Assembly (NCBI GenBank): GCA_002840015.1
Contig: PGZE01000026.1
Span: 1 to 62,322, forward strand
Reading direction: 5' to 3'
Length of the DNA stretch: 62,322 bases
Source: Gammaproteobacteria bacterium HGW-Gammaproteobacteria-2
GTDB taxonomy: Bacteria > Pseudomonadota > Gammaproteobacteria > Xanthomonadales > Xanthomonadaceae
The notes under the pieces were generated by a model, which ran no database searches, had not been told where the DNA came from, and saw only the letters and a list, made by a program, of their open reading frames with translations. This document shows positions 32,423 to 40,845 of this stretch, in pieces (positions within the stretch are counted from its first letter, which is position 1; the number at the start of each line of letters is the position of its first letter). A program made the position numbers and the translations under genes.

Positions 32423-33432
32423 GCACACACAAAAACGCCGGCACGGGTGAACCCGGAACCGGCGCTGATGCTTGTCTTGGCGGACACGTACAGCATAGCA
32501 AACAAGGGTATTTCAGGGTAGCCCTTGACCGCGTGCCCATGCTGATTGATGCCGCTGGCGATGCTGAATTATTGGCCCCGTGGCTGGTGATGCGCCGGTT
32601 TGCATTTGGGCCGAAACAGAGCCAGTGCGAGGCCGGCGCGAAGGCAATTGCGACCGCGTGCGGCTTCGGGCGCAGCCGTGCCAGCAAACGGCTTGCCGAG
32701 CTTGTGGAACGCGGGCTTGTGGTGCCGTTGTCCACATCACCACGCACGAGCCGAACTCTGTATTCAGTCGGTACCGAGCCGGGAGAGTGTGCCTATCTGC
32801 CGACGTTGTTTGTCACGCCGGGCGAACCATCACTCGCGCCATTCCTTGAGCACCCGTGCGGTGCCGAGGCGCTGCGTTTGCTGTTGATGGCATACCACGC
32901 TGCGGACTATGCCGGCTGCGGTGGCTGCGATCCCGAAATGTTTCCATTCTGCGCATCGGAAGTTGACGCGCACGAAGATGGCTGGTGGCTCGCATCCGAG
33001 GGCGACCCCATAGCGCCACATGCCTGCACCGACGCTTTCCGCAAGATCGAACACTTGTGGCGGTCGCTGGAATGGCTGCTGGAGCGCGGCTATCTGGTGA
33101 GACTGGCGAACGTATATCGAGGACGGGCGTTGGCGTATCCGCTGTTCGCGTTTGGCGAGCGCCACCGCGAGGCTTTGCGTGTTCATGGCGTGGTGCCGGA
33201 CGTTGCACGGAGCATGCACCGTGCTGCACAGGCGGATGCTGCCGCGTGGGAACAAACCTTGCCCTTGACGCTGGCTGCGATCGATGGCGAGGAGACCGGG
33301 CAATTCGTGATACGTGGGGATGACGAACCGACGGTGCGAACGCTGTATTGCCCGCGACTGATTGCACCGACACCGCAGAACCTGGAAGGGTTGGCCCGCA
33401 TGGCGAAGCTGTCGCAGATGAACGCCATTTAA
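32419..33432 (+). CDS. hypothetical winged-helix-like protein of the element
   Basis: The 337-residue protein contains an N-terminal segment with a likely winged helix (GAKAIATACGFGRSRASKRLAELVERGLVVPLSTSPRTSRTLYSV, residues 72-117), a middle helical part with CGGCDPEMFPFC, and a second HTH-like stretch (FRKIEHLWRSLEWLLERGYLVRL). Two winged helices suggest DNA binding, perhaps replication initiation or regulation of the element, but no Rep motif or Walker box is visible. Starts by ATGA overlap. Function unknown. Confidence 0.65.
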   Translation: MSTHKNAGTGEPGTGADACLGGHVQHSKQGYFRVALDRVPMLIDAAGDAELLAPWLVMRRFAFGPKQSQCEAGAKAIATACGFGRSRASKRLAELVERGLVVPLSTSPRTSRTLYSVGTEPGECAYLPTLFVTPGEPSLAPFLEHPCGAEALRLLLMAYHAADYAGCGGCDPEMFPFCASEVDAHEDGWWLASEGDPIAPHACTDAFRKIEHLWRSLEWLLERGYLVRLANVYRGRALAYPLFAFGERHREALRVHGVVPDVARSMHRAAQADAAAWEQTLPLTLAAIDGEETGQFVIRGDDEPTVRTLYCPRLIAPTPQNLEGLARMAKLSQMNAI

Positions 33433-33460
33433 CATTATCAGCACTTCAATGCTTTCGATG

Positions 33461-33484
33461 CGCTTCTACGCTTCTACGCTTCTA
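33461..33484. repeat. tandem octamer (CGCTTCTA)3
   Basis: Three perfect copies, then a degenerate CGTGCTCTACG. Unit length is shorter than ordinary iterons. Confidence 0.85.
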
Positions 33485-33762
33485 CGTGCTCTACGTGGTT
33501 CAAATACTGACTAGGCGATTGCGCTGCGCGCCATCGTCCATCGGCGGCAAAAAAATATCACGATCAAAAAATTGCAACACCACGCAAACACGGATCACGA
33601 CGGCTGACTAACGAAAGGCGAAAGCGTATCCAGCAACGAAGCCAGAGCAACAACGAAACCGTGATGGCGAAGTCGCTGCAATCTATCGTAAGGGACTATC
33701 TATCCCCTGCAAATACATCTAAATATCTGTTATTGCGCGCATTTGTCTTTCGTTGTCGCTTG

Positions 33763-33783
33763 AGTCACAGCCACAAGTCACGG
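33763..33783 (-). promoter_or_regulatory. inverted middle copy of the GTGACTTGTG repeat
   Basis: The minus strand reads CCGTGACTTGTGGCTGTGAC then T, which matches the core of the right copy (35261-35280) at all but one or two bases. It lies 35 bases before the next gene's start. Confidence 0.6.
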
Positions 33784-33817
33784 AAAATGGCGGTAATCCG
33801 ATCGCCTAGGTAACGTC

Positions 33818-34495
33818 ATGACCGACTTTAGCAATCCGCTTTCAGCCCTTGGTGCTCGCATCCTTGAGCTGCCAAGCTTCACAAGCACCCGATCCGCAGC
33901 CAGCACAATCGGCGCGGCATCGCAGGCGCTGACAAACCTACGCCGTGACATGGAGGTGTTGGCGCAAGACCGCACCATGACCGAGGCCGGCCAGCTTGCA
34001 CGCGTGGCGACGTTGACCACCCGACGGCTTAGCGGCCAACCAGCGCAATTAGCCGCAGGTGCCCGCGCTGCGGCATCGGCTGCATTAACCGCTATGGAAA
34101 AACTAAAGGCTGCCGAGCGTGTGCCGATCGAAGAACGTCATCTTGCGCCTGAGATTCGCGCACATGTGCGTGGTCTAGACCTTCACGAACGCGTCGCGTT
34201 TATGGCTGAGGCGACAAAAAATGCCGACTTGCCCACGTTGCGAGCCGTTGTCGAAGTTCCCGGGTTCCTCACCCAGGTATCGCCGCAGATGCTTGACCTT
34301 GCACGGGCAAAAATCCACGAGATTGTTGCGCCTGATGCGGTTGCGGAAGCGGAGGCGGCACAGGCTGCTGCTGAGATGCTCTTGATCGGTGAAAAGTTGA
34401 TTAAGGATGAGCTGGATCGTGGCCGCTCGGCAACGGCTTTGGAGCTCGCTGCAAAGGCCGCCAATGCCGCCGCCGTGATGACTGGCGCAGCCTGA
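33818..34495 (+). CDS. hypothetical alpha-helical protein of the element
   Basis: The 225-residue, alanine-rich protein is almost entirely predicted helix (TDFSNPLSALGARILEL..., AGARAAASAALTAMEKLKAAE..., AEAEAAQAAAEMLLIGEKLIKDEL). No catalytic motif, membrane segment or signal peptide. It is first of a three-gene block ending in a strong terminator. Possibly a structural/scaffold-like or regulatory protein; this is a guess from composition. AGG precedes the ATG. Confidence 0.6.
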   Translation: MTDFSNPLSALGARILELPSFTSTRSAASTIGAASQALTNLRRDMEVLAQDRTMTEAGQLARVATLTTRRLSGQPAQLAAGARAAASAALTAMEKLKAAERVPIEERHLAPEIRAHVRGLDLHERVAFMAEATKNADLPTLRAVVEVPGFLTQVSPQMLDLARAKIHEIVAPDAVAEAEAAQAAAEMLLIGEKLIKDELDRGRSATALELAAKAANAAAVMTGAA

Positions 34496-34518
34496 AGGCT
34501 GCTGGATGGGAACAGGAA

Positions 34519-34911
34519 ATGGCGAAGTTCAAACCCGGACAATCAGGAAACCCGAAGGGCCGGCCAGTCGGCATTCCAAACCGTGCCGCAAAATTGCGTG
34601 ATGGCATCGATGCGGGCGAGTTGATCGGCCTGGCATTGGACAAAGCACGCGACGGTGACGTACAGGCGCTGAAGCTGTTGCTGGATCGCTGCCTGCCGCC
34701 GCTGCGGCCTGTTGCTGGCACCGTGGCGGTTGATCTGCATGGAAGCCTTGCCGAACAGGGCCGCGCTGTCCTGTCTGCCGTAGGGGCCGGCACGTTGCCG
34801 CCTGATACCGGCGAACGTCTGTTGGCTGCGCTGGTGAGTCAAGGACGGCTGATCGAATCGACCGAGTTAGCCGAGCGTGTTGCAAAACTTGAGCGAGGTT
34901 CCAAGTTATGA
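34519..34911 (+). CDS. DUF5681-domain protein
   Basis: The 130-residue protein opens KFKPGQSGNPKGRPVGIPN, the DUF5681 signature found in many phage and island proteins, sometimes next to terminase genes. The rest is helical (DVQALKLLLDRCLPPLRPVAGTVAVDL...) and ends in a coiled-coil-like segment (STELAERVAKLERGSKL). Function unknown; a DNA-binding small-terminase-like role is possible but unproven. Its stop overlaps the next start (ATGA). Confidence 0.75.
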   Translation: MAKFKPGQSGNPKGRPVGIPNRAAKLRDGIDAGELIGLALDKARDGDVQALKLLLDRCLPPLRPVAGTVAVDLHGSLAEQGRAVLSAVGAGTLPPDTGERLLAALVSQGRLIESTELAERVAKLERGSKL

Positions 34912-35144
34912 AAATCGCTGCCCGCGTTGAAGCACTGGAAGCCGCGCACAAAGCTGCACAGCCACCTGAGCGAATCGCCGTTGCGTTGCCGCTTGGCCCT
35001 GCCGCATTCCTGCCTGACGAAACGGAAGCCGACTACCTGATCCGGCGAGGCTTCCCGCCCGGCACGCGGATAATGCGTGTTGCCCTGATTGATGGCCGCA
35101 GACTCAAACGCGAGCCGATGCCGATGCACTTGCGAAGTGTTTGA
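34908..35144 (+). CDS. small hypothetical protein of the element
   Basis: The 78-residue protein overlaps the DUF5681 gene by 4 bases. It opens with a helix (MKIAARVEALEAAHKAAQ) like those in small phage-associated proteins, then LPLGPAAFLPDETEADYLIRRGFPPGTRIMRVALIDG. No family is recognised. It is the last gene before the strong terminator at 35184. Confidence 0.6.
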   Translation: MKIAARVEALEAAHKAAQPPERIAVALPLGPAAFLPDETEADYLIRRGFPPGTRIMRVALIDGRRLKREPMPMHLRSV

Positions 35145-35183
35145 CCGAGTGAACTGGCGCACCCGTGGCGCGCTGTCTTCGGA

Positions 35184-35212
35184 AGCCCGGTGCCTTACCG
35201 GGCTTTTTTTTT
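35184..35212 (+). terminator. strong rho-independent terminator closing the element
   Basis: AGCCCGGT-gcctt-ACCGGGCT followed by eight further T residues, 39 bases after the last element gene. Confidence 0.93.
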
Positions 35213-35256
35213 CGTGCCGAGCCGCTACGAAGGCGCAGTGGCGCGGTCTTTGCCGG

Positions 35257-35281
35257 AAACAGTGACTTGTGGCCGTGACTT
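35257..35281 (+). promoter_or_regulatory. right copy of the 25-bp repeat
   Basis: AAACAGTGACTTGT followed by GGCCGTGACTT, same orientation as the copy at 30090, 80 bases inside the right att site. The pair brackets the element as integrase arm sites would. Confidence 0.6.
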
Positions 35282-35360
35282 GCCGAAAATCGGCCGATTT
35301 TCCCGGCGGTGTCGAGGCGTTCAAAAACCGCTGATAACTAAGCTGGTGGCGGCTTTCAGG

Positions 35361-35436
35361 TGGTGGCCAGGGACGGAATCGAACCGCCGACACGGGGATT
35401 TTCAATCCCCTGCTCTACCGACTGAGCTACCTGGCC
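35361..35436 (-). tRNA. tRNA-Phe (GAA), integration site of the element
   Basis: A 76-nt tRNA with acceptor GGCCAGG/CCTGGCC, D arm GCTCAGTCGGTAGAGC, anticodon arm GGGGA-TTGAAAA-TCCCC (anticodon GAA), T arm GGCGGTTCGATTCCGTC, and encoded CCA. Its 3' 48 bases (35361-35408) form the right att repeat, so the element restored an intact tRNA on this side. Confidence 0.97.
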
Positions 35437-35437
35437 G

Positions 35438-35463
35438 AAAAAAACACACCCCGTTGCAGGGTG
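35438..35463 (-). terminator. minus-strand terminator just upstream of tRNA-Phe
   Basis: Reading minus: CACCC-tgcaacg-GGGTG then TGTTTTTTTC. It would stop transcripts coming from the small gene at 35597-35782 before the tRNA; how the tRNA is then transcribed is unclear. Confidence 0.55.
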
Positions 35464-35596
35464 AGCAGGGAATGATAGCGGCCCTGCATTTATCGCGCAA
35501 GCCCTAGTCTTGCCCTGATCGACTCAGAGCCTACCTGCTTGATGCTCCGAACACGCATTCAAGCCGAATCGCGACGCACGCCGAAACCGACACGGG

Positions 35597-35782
35597 TCAC
35601 TCATTGTCCCGATATATCAAATCGATCAATTCGCCATCCGACGCGAACAATGCGTATTCATCCGTATCCAGCGCCTCGGTAAATGCGGCTGGCTGGCGAA
35701 AACGCCGGCCCCTCGCACGAACCCACTCGGGCACGCGTGGGTCATCGATCAGCATCACGTCATCGCTTGCTTCATCACTCAT
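35597..35782 (-). CDS. small acidic hypothetical protein
   Basis: A 61-residue frame with ATG 35782 and GAGG at good spacing. The product is acidic (SDEASDDVMLIDD...FASDGELIDLIYRDNE) with a basic middle (VRARGRRFRQP). A likely terminator follows at 35463-35438. No family is recognised; existence is supported only by the ribosome-binding site and the downstream terminator. Confidence 0.45.
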   Translation of the reverse strand: MSDEASDDVMLIDDPRVPEWVRARGRRFRQPAAFTEALDTDEYALFASDGELIDLIYRDNE

Positions 35783-35991
35783 AGCAATGCCTCACTCATG
35801 CTGCAACCCGTGTTGACGCCTGCCCCATCCGACACTGGTGCGTGATGATTGTCACAAATTGAAACATATCGGATGAAACAGACTCAAGAACTTCCGTGCA
35901 TGGTCGATATCGGATCGTAACGCATCATTTTTTGTGCGTTTGCTGTACGTGAAGCGACAGCAGTGATGCCCATCAAACACGGGGACCTAAC

Positions 35992-36375
35992 ATGAACACC
36001 AAGATGATCGTTTTGACCGTATCCTTTGCCGCATGCCTCGCTCACGTCTCAGGCGACGCCATGGCCGCGTGCGGCCCGGATGCTTTCAAGATCGAGAGCT
36101 TTGAACCCAGCGAAAAAACTCGCGCTGGCGGGCGCAAGGTGTACTCGCTGAAAGGGGTTCTGGTCAATACATGCGCCGAACCGGCTGCCGCCGAACTCAG
36201 AGTCGACGCAAAAAATGACGGCGGCGAAATCGTGCGCTCGGAAACAGGCTGGCCTGCAGGCTCCAACAACATTGCTCCAGGTGCCAGCGCAAATTTTGAC
36301 CTTGGCCCGCTGTTCCGCTACGACGACAAGATCAAATATTTTGGCATCAGCATCAACAATACCAAAAGCTGGTAG
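35992..36375 (+). CDS. secreted protein of unknown function
   Basis: The 127-residue protein has a signal peptide (NTKMIVLTVSFAACLAHVSG, cleavage after DAMA) and a mature beta-rich domain with two cysteines (AACGPDAF and VNTCAEPAA) that could form a disulfide. The sequence LKGVLVNTCAEPAAAELRVDAKNDGGEIVRSETGWPAG is like an immunoglobulin-fold FxLYD-type domain. Function unknown. GGGGAC lies upstream of the ATG. It stands alone at the edge of the chemotaxis cluster. Confidence 0.7.
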   Translation: MNTKMIVLTVSFAACLAHVSGDAMAACGPDAFKIESFEPSEKTRAGGRKVYSLKGVLVNTCAEPAAAELRVDAKNDGGEIVRSETGWPAGSNNIAPGASANFDLGPLFRYDDKIKYFGISINNTKSW

Positions 36376-36428
36376 GCCATTCCGAATATCACAGTGCGCT
36401 GCCCAGCCCCATTAGGCCGACCTGACCT

Positions 36429-36452
36429 GCGATGTATTTCGCAATACATCGC
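36429..36452. other. perfect 10-bp hairpin between the secreted protein gene and STAS gene
   Basis: GCGATGTATT-tcgc-AATACATCGC lies in the 239-base convergent spacer (36376-36614). No T-run on either side, so it is either a non-canonical terminator or a binding dyad. Nothing else is seen in the spacer. Confidence 0.7.
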
Positions 36453-36614
36453 CCGCACAGGGCCATTCCAATGCTGGCATACGCTATCTGTTGTGAGCCA
36501 AAAAGCTTGTACGCGAGCCGTACACGCCGATACTCAGCCCCATCGTGATTCACGCAGGACAGCGCTATCGATATTCCCAGCCAACAGCGCTCTGGAATTC
36601 AAGGTCGCACCGCC

Positions 36615-36920
36615 TTAATTGATCGTGATCTGCTTCTCGAAACCTGCCACCCGCAGGATGTTGCGTAATGCCGGGCTGCAGTTGACCAGGTGGATCGATG
36701 CCTGATGGGCACGTGCCCGCTCGCACAACAGCATCAACATGCCCAACGCCGAGCTGTCGATGCGCTCGGTGCTGCCGGTATCCACGACATAACTGCGTGG
36801 ATCGATATCCTGATTGATGTACGCATCGCGAAATGCGCGGTGGATAGAGAAATCAAAACCATCCTCCAGCCTCAGCGTGAGGCAATCGCGTTCTTTATCG
36901 TATTCGTGGCTTACGCTCAT
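36615..36920 (-). CDS. STAS-domain protein (anti-sigma-factor-antagonist fold)
   Basis: The 101-residue single STAS domain includes DPRSYVVDTGSTERIDSSALGMLMLLCERARAHQ, where the Asp-Ser-Ser of TERIDSSALG holds the usual phosphorylatable serine. It is the last gene of the chemosensory operon, 53 bases after the MCP-like gene. A partner kinase is not present in the window. Such proteins relay kinase or phosphatase signals by protein-protein contact. ATG 36920 is preferred to an upstream start. A second STAS protein begins the same operon (45719-46045). Confidence 0.85.
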   Translation of the reverse strand: MSVSHEYDKERDCLTLRLEDGFDFSIHRAFRDAYINQDIDPRSYVVDTGSTERIDSSALGMLMLLCERARAHQASIHLVNCSPALRNILRVAGFEKQITIN

Positions 36921-36973
36921 GACCTTGATCCCGATAGCGGCCCAGCCAGACAACGGCAACGCCAGATTGATAA

Positions 36974-38152
36974 TCAGAAAAGCTCCACTTCACCCGCTGC
37001 GATGGAGGTTTGCAATGCAGGCCCCTTGCGCCTTGCCAGCGATTGCTCACGACGCAAACTCAAACGCTGGCGCATGCGCTCGAGCTGTTCCAAGCGTTGT
37101 TGGCCGGAATCGGGCCTGGCCATCTCATGAAGCTCGCGGATGCTTTCGCTAGTGATCCCCTGCAGATCAACCAGGCCCTGTCGTGTCTGTGCCAGCAATT
37201 GGCTGAGTATGTCTTCAAACTGGAGCGATCGCACCGTCGTGGCAACATCCGCTGCCAGCTCGCGATTGATCGTAGCCACCTTGCCGGCCACCTCGGAGAC
37301 ACGTCGCTCGCTACGATTGACATGCGCCATCATCGAGTCGATATCACCTTTTGCGGAGAGCGCCACGCTCATATCCTGCGATGCCAGCCGACCAACCAAC
37401 TGATGCAGTTGCTGCATCGCATTGCGTGCACGCTCGACATGGGTACCGATTTTTTCGTTGAACTGGTTGGAATGTTTGGCAAGATTACGTATCTCGCCGG
37501 CCACAACTGCAAAGCCTCGTCCGGCCTCACCGGCACGCGCTGCCTCGATGGCTGCATTGAGAGCCAACAGATTGGTTTCTTCCGCTATCGTATCGACGTT
37601 GCGCAACAGCGCAAACACCGCATCCATCTCTTCGCTCATTTCATCGATGCGATAGACGATACGCAGACTTTCGCTGGAAAGCTGCAAGATCAGACCGACA
37701 AAATGCTCCAGCAGATCTGCCGTGCGCTGGGTGAATTGCGCGTGGGTGATGCCACCATTGCCGCCGCTGGCATCAATCAATTCGGCCATCAAAGCACGTT
37801 GCTGCGTTGTTTTTGCATTCAGACCTTCGAATCCGTGGCCAAGCTCCAGGCCCGCATCACGAATGATATCGATTGCCTGCATGACCTCCTTGAGGCTGTG
37901 GCCAAGTTCCTCCAGCACGGTGGCATGCACCTCATTCAATGCCGGTGACATCAAAGTTTCGCTTTCGTTCGAACATGCATCTCGGGTGCCAAGCAACGCC
38001 GCCTGCCGCTGATGCAGCACCATCCAGATGCAGGTCATGGCCGCGACAACCAGCGCAGAGCCAAAAGTGGATTCCAGCAGGAAGATAGCGGTAAACGCTA
38101 CGATGCCTGCGGCCATACCAATCCACATCGTGTTGTTTGTCTTCTGCTTCAT
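36974..38152 (-). CDS. methyl-accepting chemotaxis-type protein without periplasmic sensor
   Basis: The 392-residue protein has two closely spaced hydrophobic helices at residues 9-45 ([19 protein letters not shown] and [14 protein letters not shown]), no periplasmic domain and no HAMP. The MCP hairpin tip is present ([43 protein letters not shown]). Signals would have to enter from the membrane or cytoplasm. It ends AGEVELF, the same seven residues that end CheD. ATG 38152 gives the expected membrane topology. Confidence 0.88.
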   Translation of the reverse strand: MKQKTNNTMWIGMAAGIVAFTAIFLLESTFGSALVVAAMTCIWMVLHQRQAALLGTRDACSNESETLMSPALNEVHATVLEELGHSLKEVMQAIDIIRDAGLELGHGFEGLNAKTTQQRALMAELIDASGGNGGITHAQFTQRTADLLEHFVGLILQLSSESLRIVYRIDEMSEEMDAVFALLRNVDTIAEETNLLALNAAIEAARAGEAGRGFAVVAGEIRNLAKHSNQFNEKIGTHVERARNAMQQLHQLVGRLASQDMSVALSAKGDIDSMMAHVNRSERRVSEVAGKVATINRELAADVATTVRSLQFEDILSQLLAQTRQGLVDLQGITSESIRELHEMARPDSGQQRLEQLERMRQRLSLRREQSLARRKGPALQTSIAAGEVELF

Positions 38153-38192
38153 GATCCTACCTACCTCTGCCTTGAAGGCAATCAAGTACCAC

Positions 38193-39272
38193 TCAAGTAC
38201 GTCGTGCAGCGCAAGACAATGCAACCAACCTCGGCGCAATGGCTTCCAACGGCAATTCTTCAACTACGCCACCCGCCAGCATTGCTGCATGCGGCATTCC
38301 CCACACAACGCAGGTTGCTTCGTCCTGGCCAATGGTGTGCGCACCCGCTTCGCGCATTTCAAGCAGGCCCTGGCTCCCGTCATCGCCCATGCCAGTACAA
38401 ATCACGCCAATCGCACCATTTCCCACAGCACGGGCGACCGAGCGGAACAGCACGTCAACGCTGGGCTTGTGGCGGCTGACGGGGGGGCCATCGTGCAGGC
38501 GGCAGATGAATCGCGCGCCATCGCGCACTACCAAAAGGTGAACGCTACCGGGAGCGACATAGGCATGCCCCGGTAGAATCACCTGGCCATCACGGGCTTC
38601 GGCAACACGCATCGGTGACGCGGCATCCAGTCGCGCCGCCCATGGGCCACTGAACTGCGCCGGGATGTGCTGGGTGATCACAACAGGTGGTGCATCGGGA
38701 GGCATCGCCGACAACAACACGCGCACCGCCTCGGTGCCACCCGCTGAAGATCCAATCGCAATCACCGTGCCAGCAGCTGGCAATAACCGCCTGTTATCCG
38801 GCGGCGGCAGTATCGCATCCGGCGACAACTTGGCCGCCACAGCAGCCACCGATGCACGCATGCGCGGCTTGCTGCGCGCCGCAGATTTGACCTTGGCGAT
38901 GATCTCATCGCTGTAAGCGTCAAAACGTCCGGTCAAATCGGTGCCCGGTTTGGAAACAAAATCGACGGCACCAATCTCCAGCGCGCGCAAAGTGATTTCA
39001 GCACCATCACCCGTGAGTGTTGACACCATCACTACCGGCATCGGGCGTAGACGCATCAGATGTTCGAGAAAGGTTACTCCATCCATATGCGGCATTTCGA
39101 CATCCAGCGTCAGCACGTCCGGGTTCAGTTCCTTTATTTTTTCGCGCGCGATCAACGGATCGGCGGCGGTACCCACCACCTCGATCCCAGGGTCCGACGA
39201 CAGCATGGCGCTGAGCATCTTGCGCACCAACGCAGAATCGTCGATCACCAACACGCGTATCTTTGAGCTCAC
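38193..39272 (-). CDS. cheB: chemotaxis response regulator / protein-glutamate methylesterase
   Basis: The 359-residue CheB has a receiver domain ([28 protein letters not shown] phosphoacceptor, KPGTD) and a methylesterase domain with the catalytic triad in [10 protein letters not shown] (Ser), ITQHIP (His) and CTGMGDDG (Asp). It removes methyl groups from MCPs. The start is GTG 39272 with AAGGAG seven bases upstream. It sits 10 bases after cheD and is followed by the MCP-like gene. Confidence 0.95.
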   Translation of the reverse strand: MSSKIRVLVIDDSALVRKMLSAMLSSDPGIEVVGTAADPLIAREKIKELNPDVLTLDVEMPHMDGVTFLEHLMRLRPMPVVMVSTLTGDGAEITLRALEIGAVDFVSKPGTDLTGRFDAYSDEIIAKVKSAARSKPRMRASVAAVAAKLSPDAILPPPDNRRLLPAAGTVIAIGSSAGGTEAVRVLLSAMPPDAPPVVITQHIPAQFSGPWAARLDAASPMRVAEARDGQVILPGHAYVAPGSVHLLVVRDGARFICRLHDGPPVSRHKPSVDVLFRSVARAVGNGAIGVICTGMGDDGSQGLLEMREAGAHTIGQDEATCVVWGMPHAAMLAGGVVEELPLEAIAPRLVALSCAARRT

Positions 39273-39282
39273 CTCACACTCC

Positions 39283-39963
39283 TTAGAAAAGCTCCACTTC
39301 ACCGGCAATCGGATCGGCTTTGAGTTTGTTCAAGTAGCCACGCTCGCGCACCGCAACGGTATCGTTATGCATGCTGCGCAACTGCCGCACACGCACTCTC
39401 CCGGACATTGGAAAATACTGCACATGGCGAGGATAAATATCGCCAAGGTCCTCAGCTGTGACCACCAGATTTTCGACCTGAAGGTAGTGACGCACAAACT
39501 CGATATTGCGTTTTCCCACGTCAGTCATTTGCGCCAACACCCGCCCACCGCCAAAAACTTTCACTTCAAGCTCGTTGCGATCCGCACCTGCTTTGAGCAA
39601 GCTGTTGATCAATTGCTCCATGGCAATGTTGCCGTAGCGCTCGGCGCGTCCATTTGCGTGTGCCGCCTCGCTGGCAAACGATTCAGGCAACATGAAATGA
39701 TTCATTCCGCCAATCCCCTTGCGCCTGTCACGGATACACGCCGATACACACGAACCCAGCACCGTCACCACCGCCTCGCCCTGCGTCGTCACATAAAACT
39801 CGCCAGGCAGAATCTTGACCACCACATGATTAAGCAATGGATCAAAGTAGCGATTGACATGCGCAAATCCTAGCTGCACCCGTGTTGGATCAAAGCCCGG
39901 AAGCACGCTGGTTGAGCGCCCTGACCAGGAATTGACCGAAGCGAGCGCAGGCGGCTTGGTCAT
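39283..39963 (-). CDS. cheD: chemoreceptor glutamine deamidase
   Basis: The 226-residue protein has the CheD catalytic cysteine and histidine in [12 protein letters not shown] and GGMNHFMLP near residues 70-90, plus FGGG near residue 137. It deamidates glutamines in MCPs. It overlaps cheR by 4 bases (ATGA) and so is translationally coupled to it. The protein ends with AGEVELF, identical to the end of the MCP-like protein encoded two genes downstream. Confidence 0.94.
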   Translation of the reverse strand: MTKPPALASVNSWSGRSTSVLPGFDPTRVQLGFAHVNRYFDPLLNHVVVKILPGEFYVTTQGEAVVTVLGSCVSACIRDRRKGIGGMNHFMLPESFASEAAHANGRAERYGNIAMEQLINSLLKAGADRNELEVKVFGGGRVLAQMTDVGKRNIEFVRHYLQVENLVVTAEDLGDIYPRHVQYFPMSGRVRVRQLRSMHNDTVAVRERGYLNKLKADPIAGEVELF

Positions 39964-40841
39964 ACACGCTTCCTGTAGATCGTCCGTCCCACCAGATCAA
40001 ACGCATCGCTCATGCCATGCAGCGATTCCGAATGACCAAGAAACAGAAAGCCACCCGGCGCCAACAGTTGCGCGTAGCGGGCAAACAAACGTTGCTTGGT
40101 CGGGTTGTCAAAATAGATCACCACATTGCGACAAAATATTGCATCCAGTGGCCCCTTTATCGGCCAATCGTGGAGAAGGTTTAGTTGTTTGAATGTAATA
40201 AGATCGCGCACGCTCTGCGCGACCATCACCTGACCATCGTTGCCACCACGCCCCGAAAGAAACCAGCGTTTTCGGCGTTGTTCGCTCACCCCTTGCAATC
40301 GATCCAATGGATACATCCCCTGTTGTGCCACAGACAGCGCACGCAGCGACAAATCGGTTGCAAGGACGCGTGAAATGCTCTGTGCCCGGTTGCCCAGCGC
40401 TTCAGCCATCACCATCGCAATCGAATACGGCTCCTCGCCACTGGAGCAGCCCGCAGACCAGATGCGTATCCTGGGATTGGCCGCACCCGCGAGGGCTGGC
40501 AACACCTCCTGCGCCAAATAGTCGAAATGATGATTTTCGCGAAAAAAACTGGTGACATTGGTGCTGATCGCGCTGGCGAGCGGGTCCAACTCGTCTTCGG
40601 GTTGCGAGCGCAATCGTTGACAGTATTCGGCAAAACTGCTCAACCCAAGCTCACGCAAACGGCGCAACAAACGGCCATACACCAGTTGCCGTTTATTGGC
40701 ACCGAGCACGATGCCGCAGCGCTCGAAAACAAAGGCAGAGATAAAGGAAAAGTCCTCATCGCCCAGTGAGATCGAAGCGTCCACACTCGCCGCTCGCGGC
40801 GACACCGCATCTACGGAAGCACGCATATCAGTCGTTGGCAT
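39960..40841 (-). CDS. cheR: chemotaxis protein methyltransferase
   Basis: The 293-residue CheR has an N-terminal helical domain (FSFISAFVFERCGIVLGANKRQLVYGRLLRRLRELGLSSFAEYC) and a SAM-binding domain (TNVTSFFRENHHFDYL, IWSAGCSSGEEPYSIAM as motif I, FCRNVVIYFDNPTKQRLF). It methylates glutamates of MCPs. ATG 40841 is chosen; the frame upstream overlaps the MCP end and is Pro-rich and unlikely. The MCP gene upstream ends 5 bases before it and carries a C-terminal CheR-docking peptide. Confidence 0.95.
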   Translation of the reverse strand: MPTTDMRASVDAVSPRAASVDASISLGDEDFSFISAFVFERCGIVLGANKRQLVYGRLLRRLRELGLSSFAEYCQRLRSQPEDELDPLASAISTNVTSFFRENHHFDYLAQEVLPALAGAANPRIRIWSAGCSSGEEPYSIAMVMAEALGNRAQSISRVLATDLSLRALSVAQQGMYPLDRLQGVSEQRRKRWFLSGRGGNDGQVMVAQSVRDLITFKQLNLLHDWPIKGPLDAIFCRNVVIYFDNPTKQRLFARYAQLLAPGGFLFLGHSESLHGMSDAFDLVGRTIYRKRV

Positions 40842-40845
40842 CGTC

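Larger units (their letters stand above)
33433..33817. other. 385-base non-coding region inside the element
   Basis: Contains an 8-base tandem repeat (CGCTTCTA, three copies, 33461-33484), an AT-rich stretch around 33549-33570 and 33715-33735, and the inverted copy of the GTGACTTGTG repeat (33763-33783). It separates the two gene blocks and could hold the promoter for 33818 or an origin-like site. No gene is seen. Confidence 0.6.
29905..35408. mobile_element. 5.5-kb tRNA-Phe integrative element (satellite-like)
   Basis: Bounded by the perfect 48-bp att repeats, the element has eight plus-strand genes: a tyrosine integrase, a small protein overlapping it by ATGA, an AlpA-like regulator, two genes linked by GTGA/ATGA overlaps, then after a 385-base gap three more genes ending at a strong terminator. 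It has no capsid, tail, large terminase, relaxase or toxin gene that I can recognise. The DUF5681 protein at 34519 occurs in phages, so it could be a phage satellite or a reduced prophage/ICE remnant. Confidence 0.88.

Noticed and set aside
32419..33432. Replication initiator or antiphage defence protein
   Set aside because: Winged-helix-like segments are present but no Rep catalytic or ATPase motif and no known defence domain is visible, so it is left as unknown.
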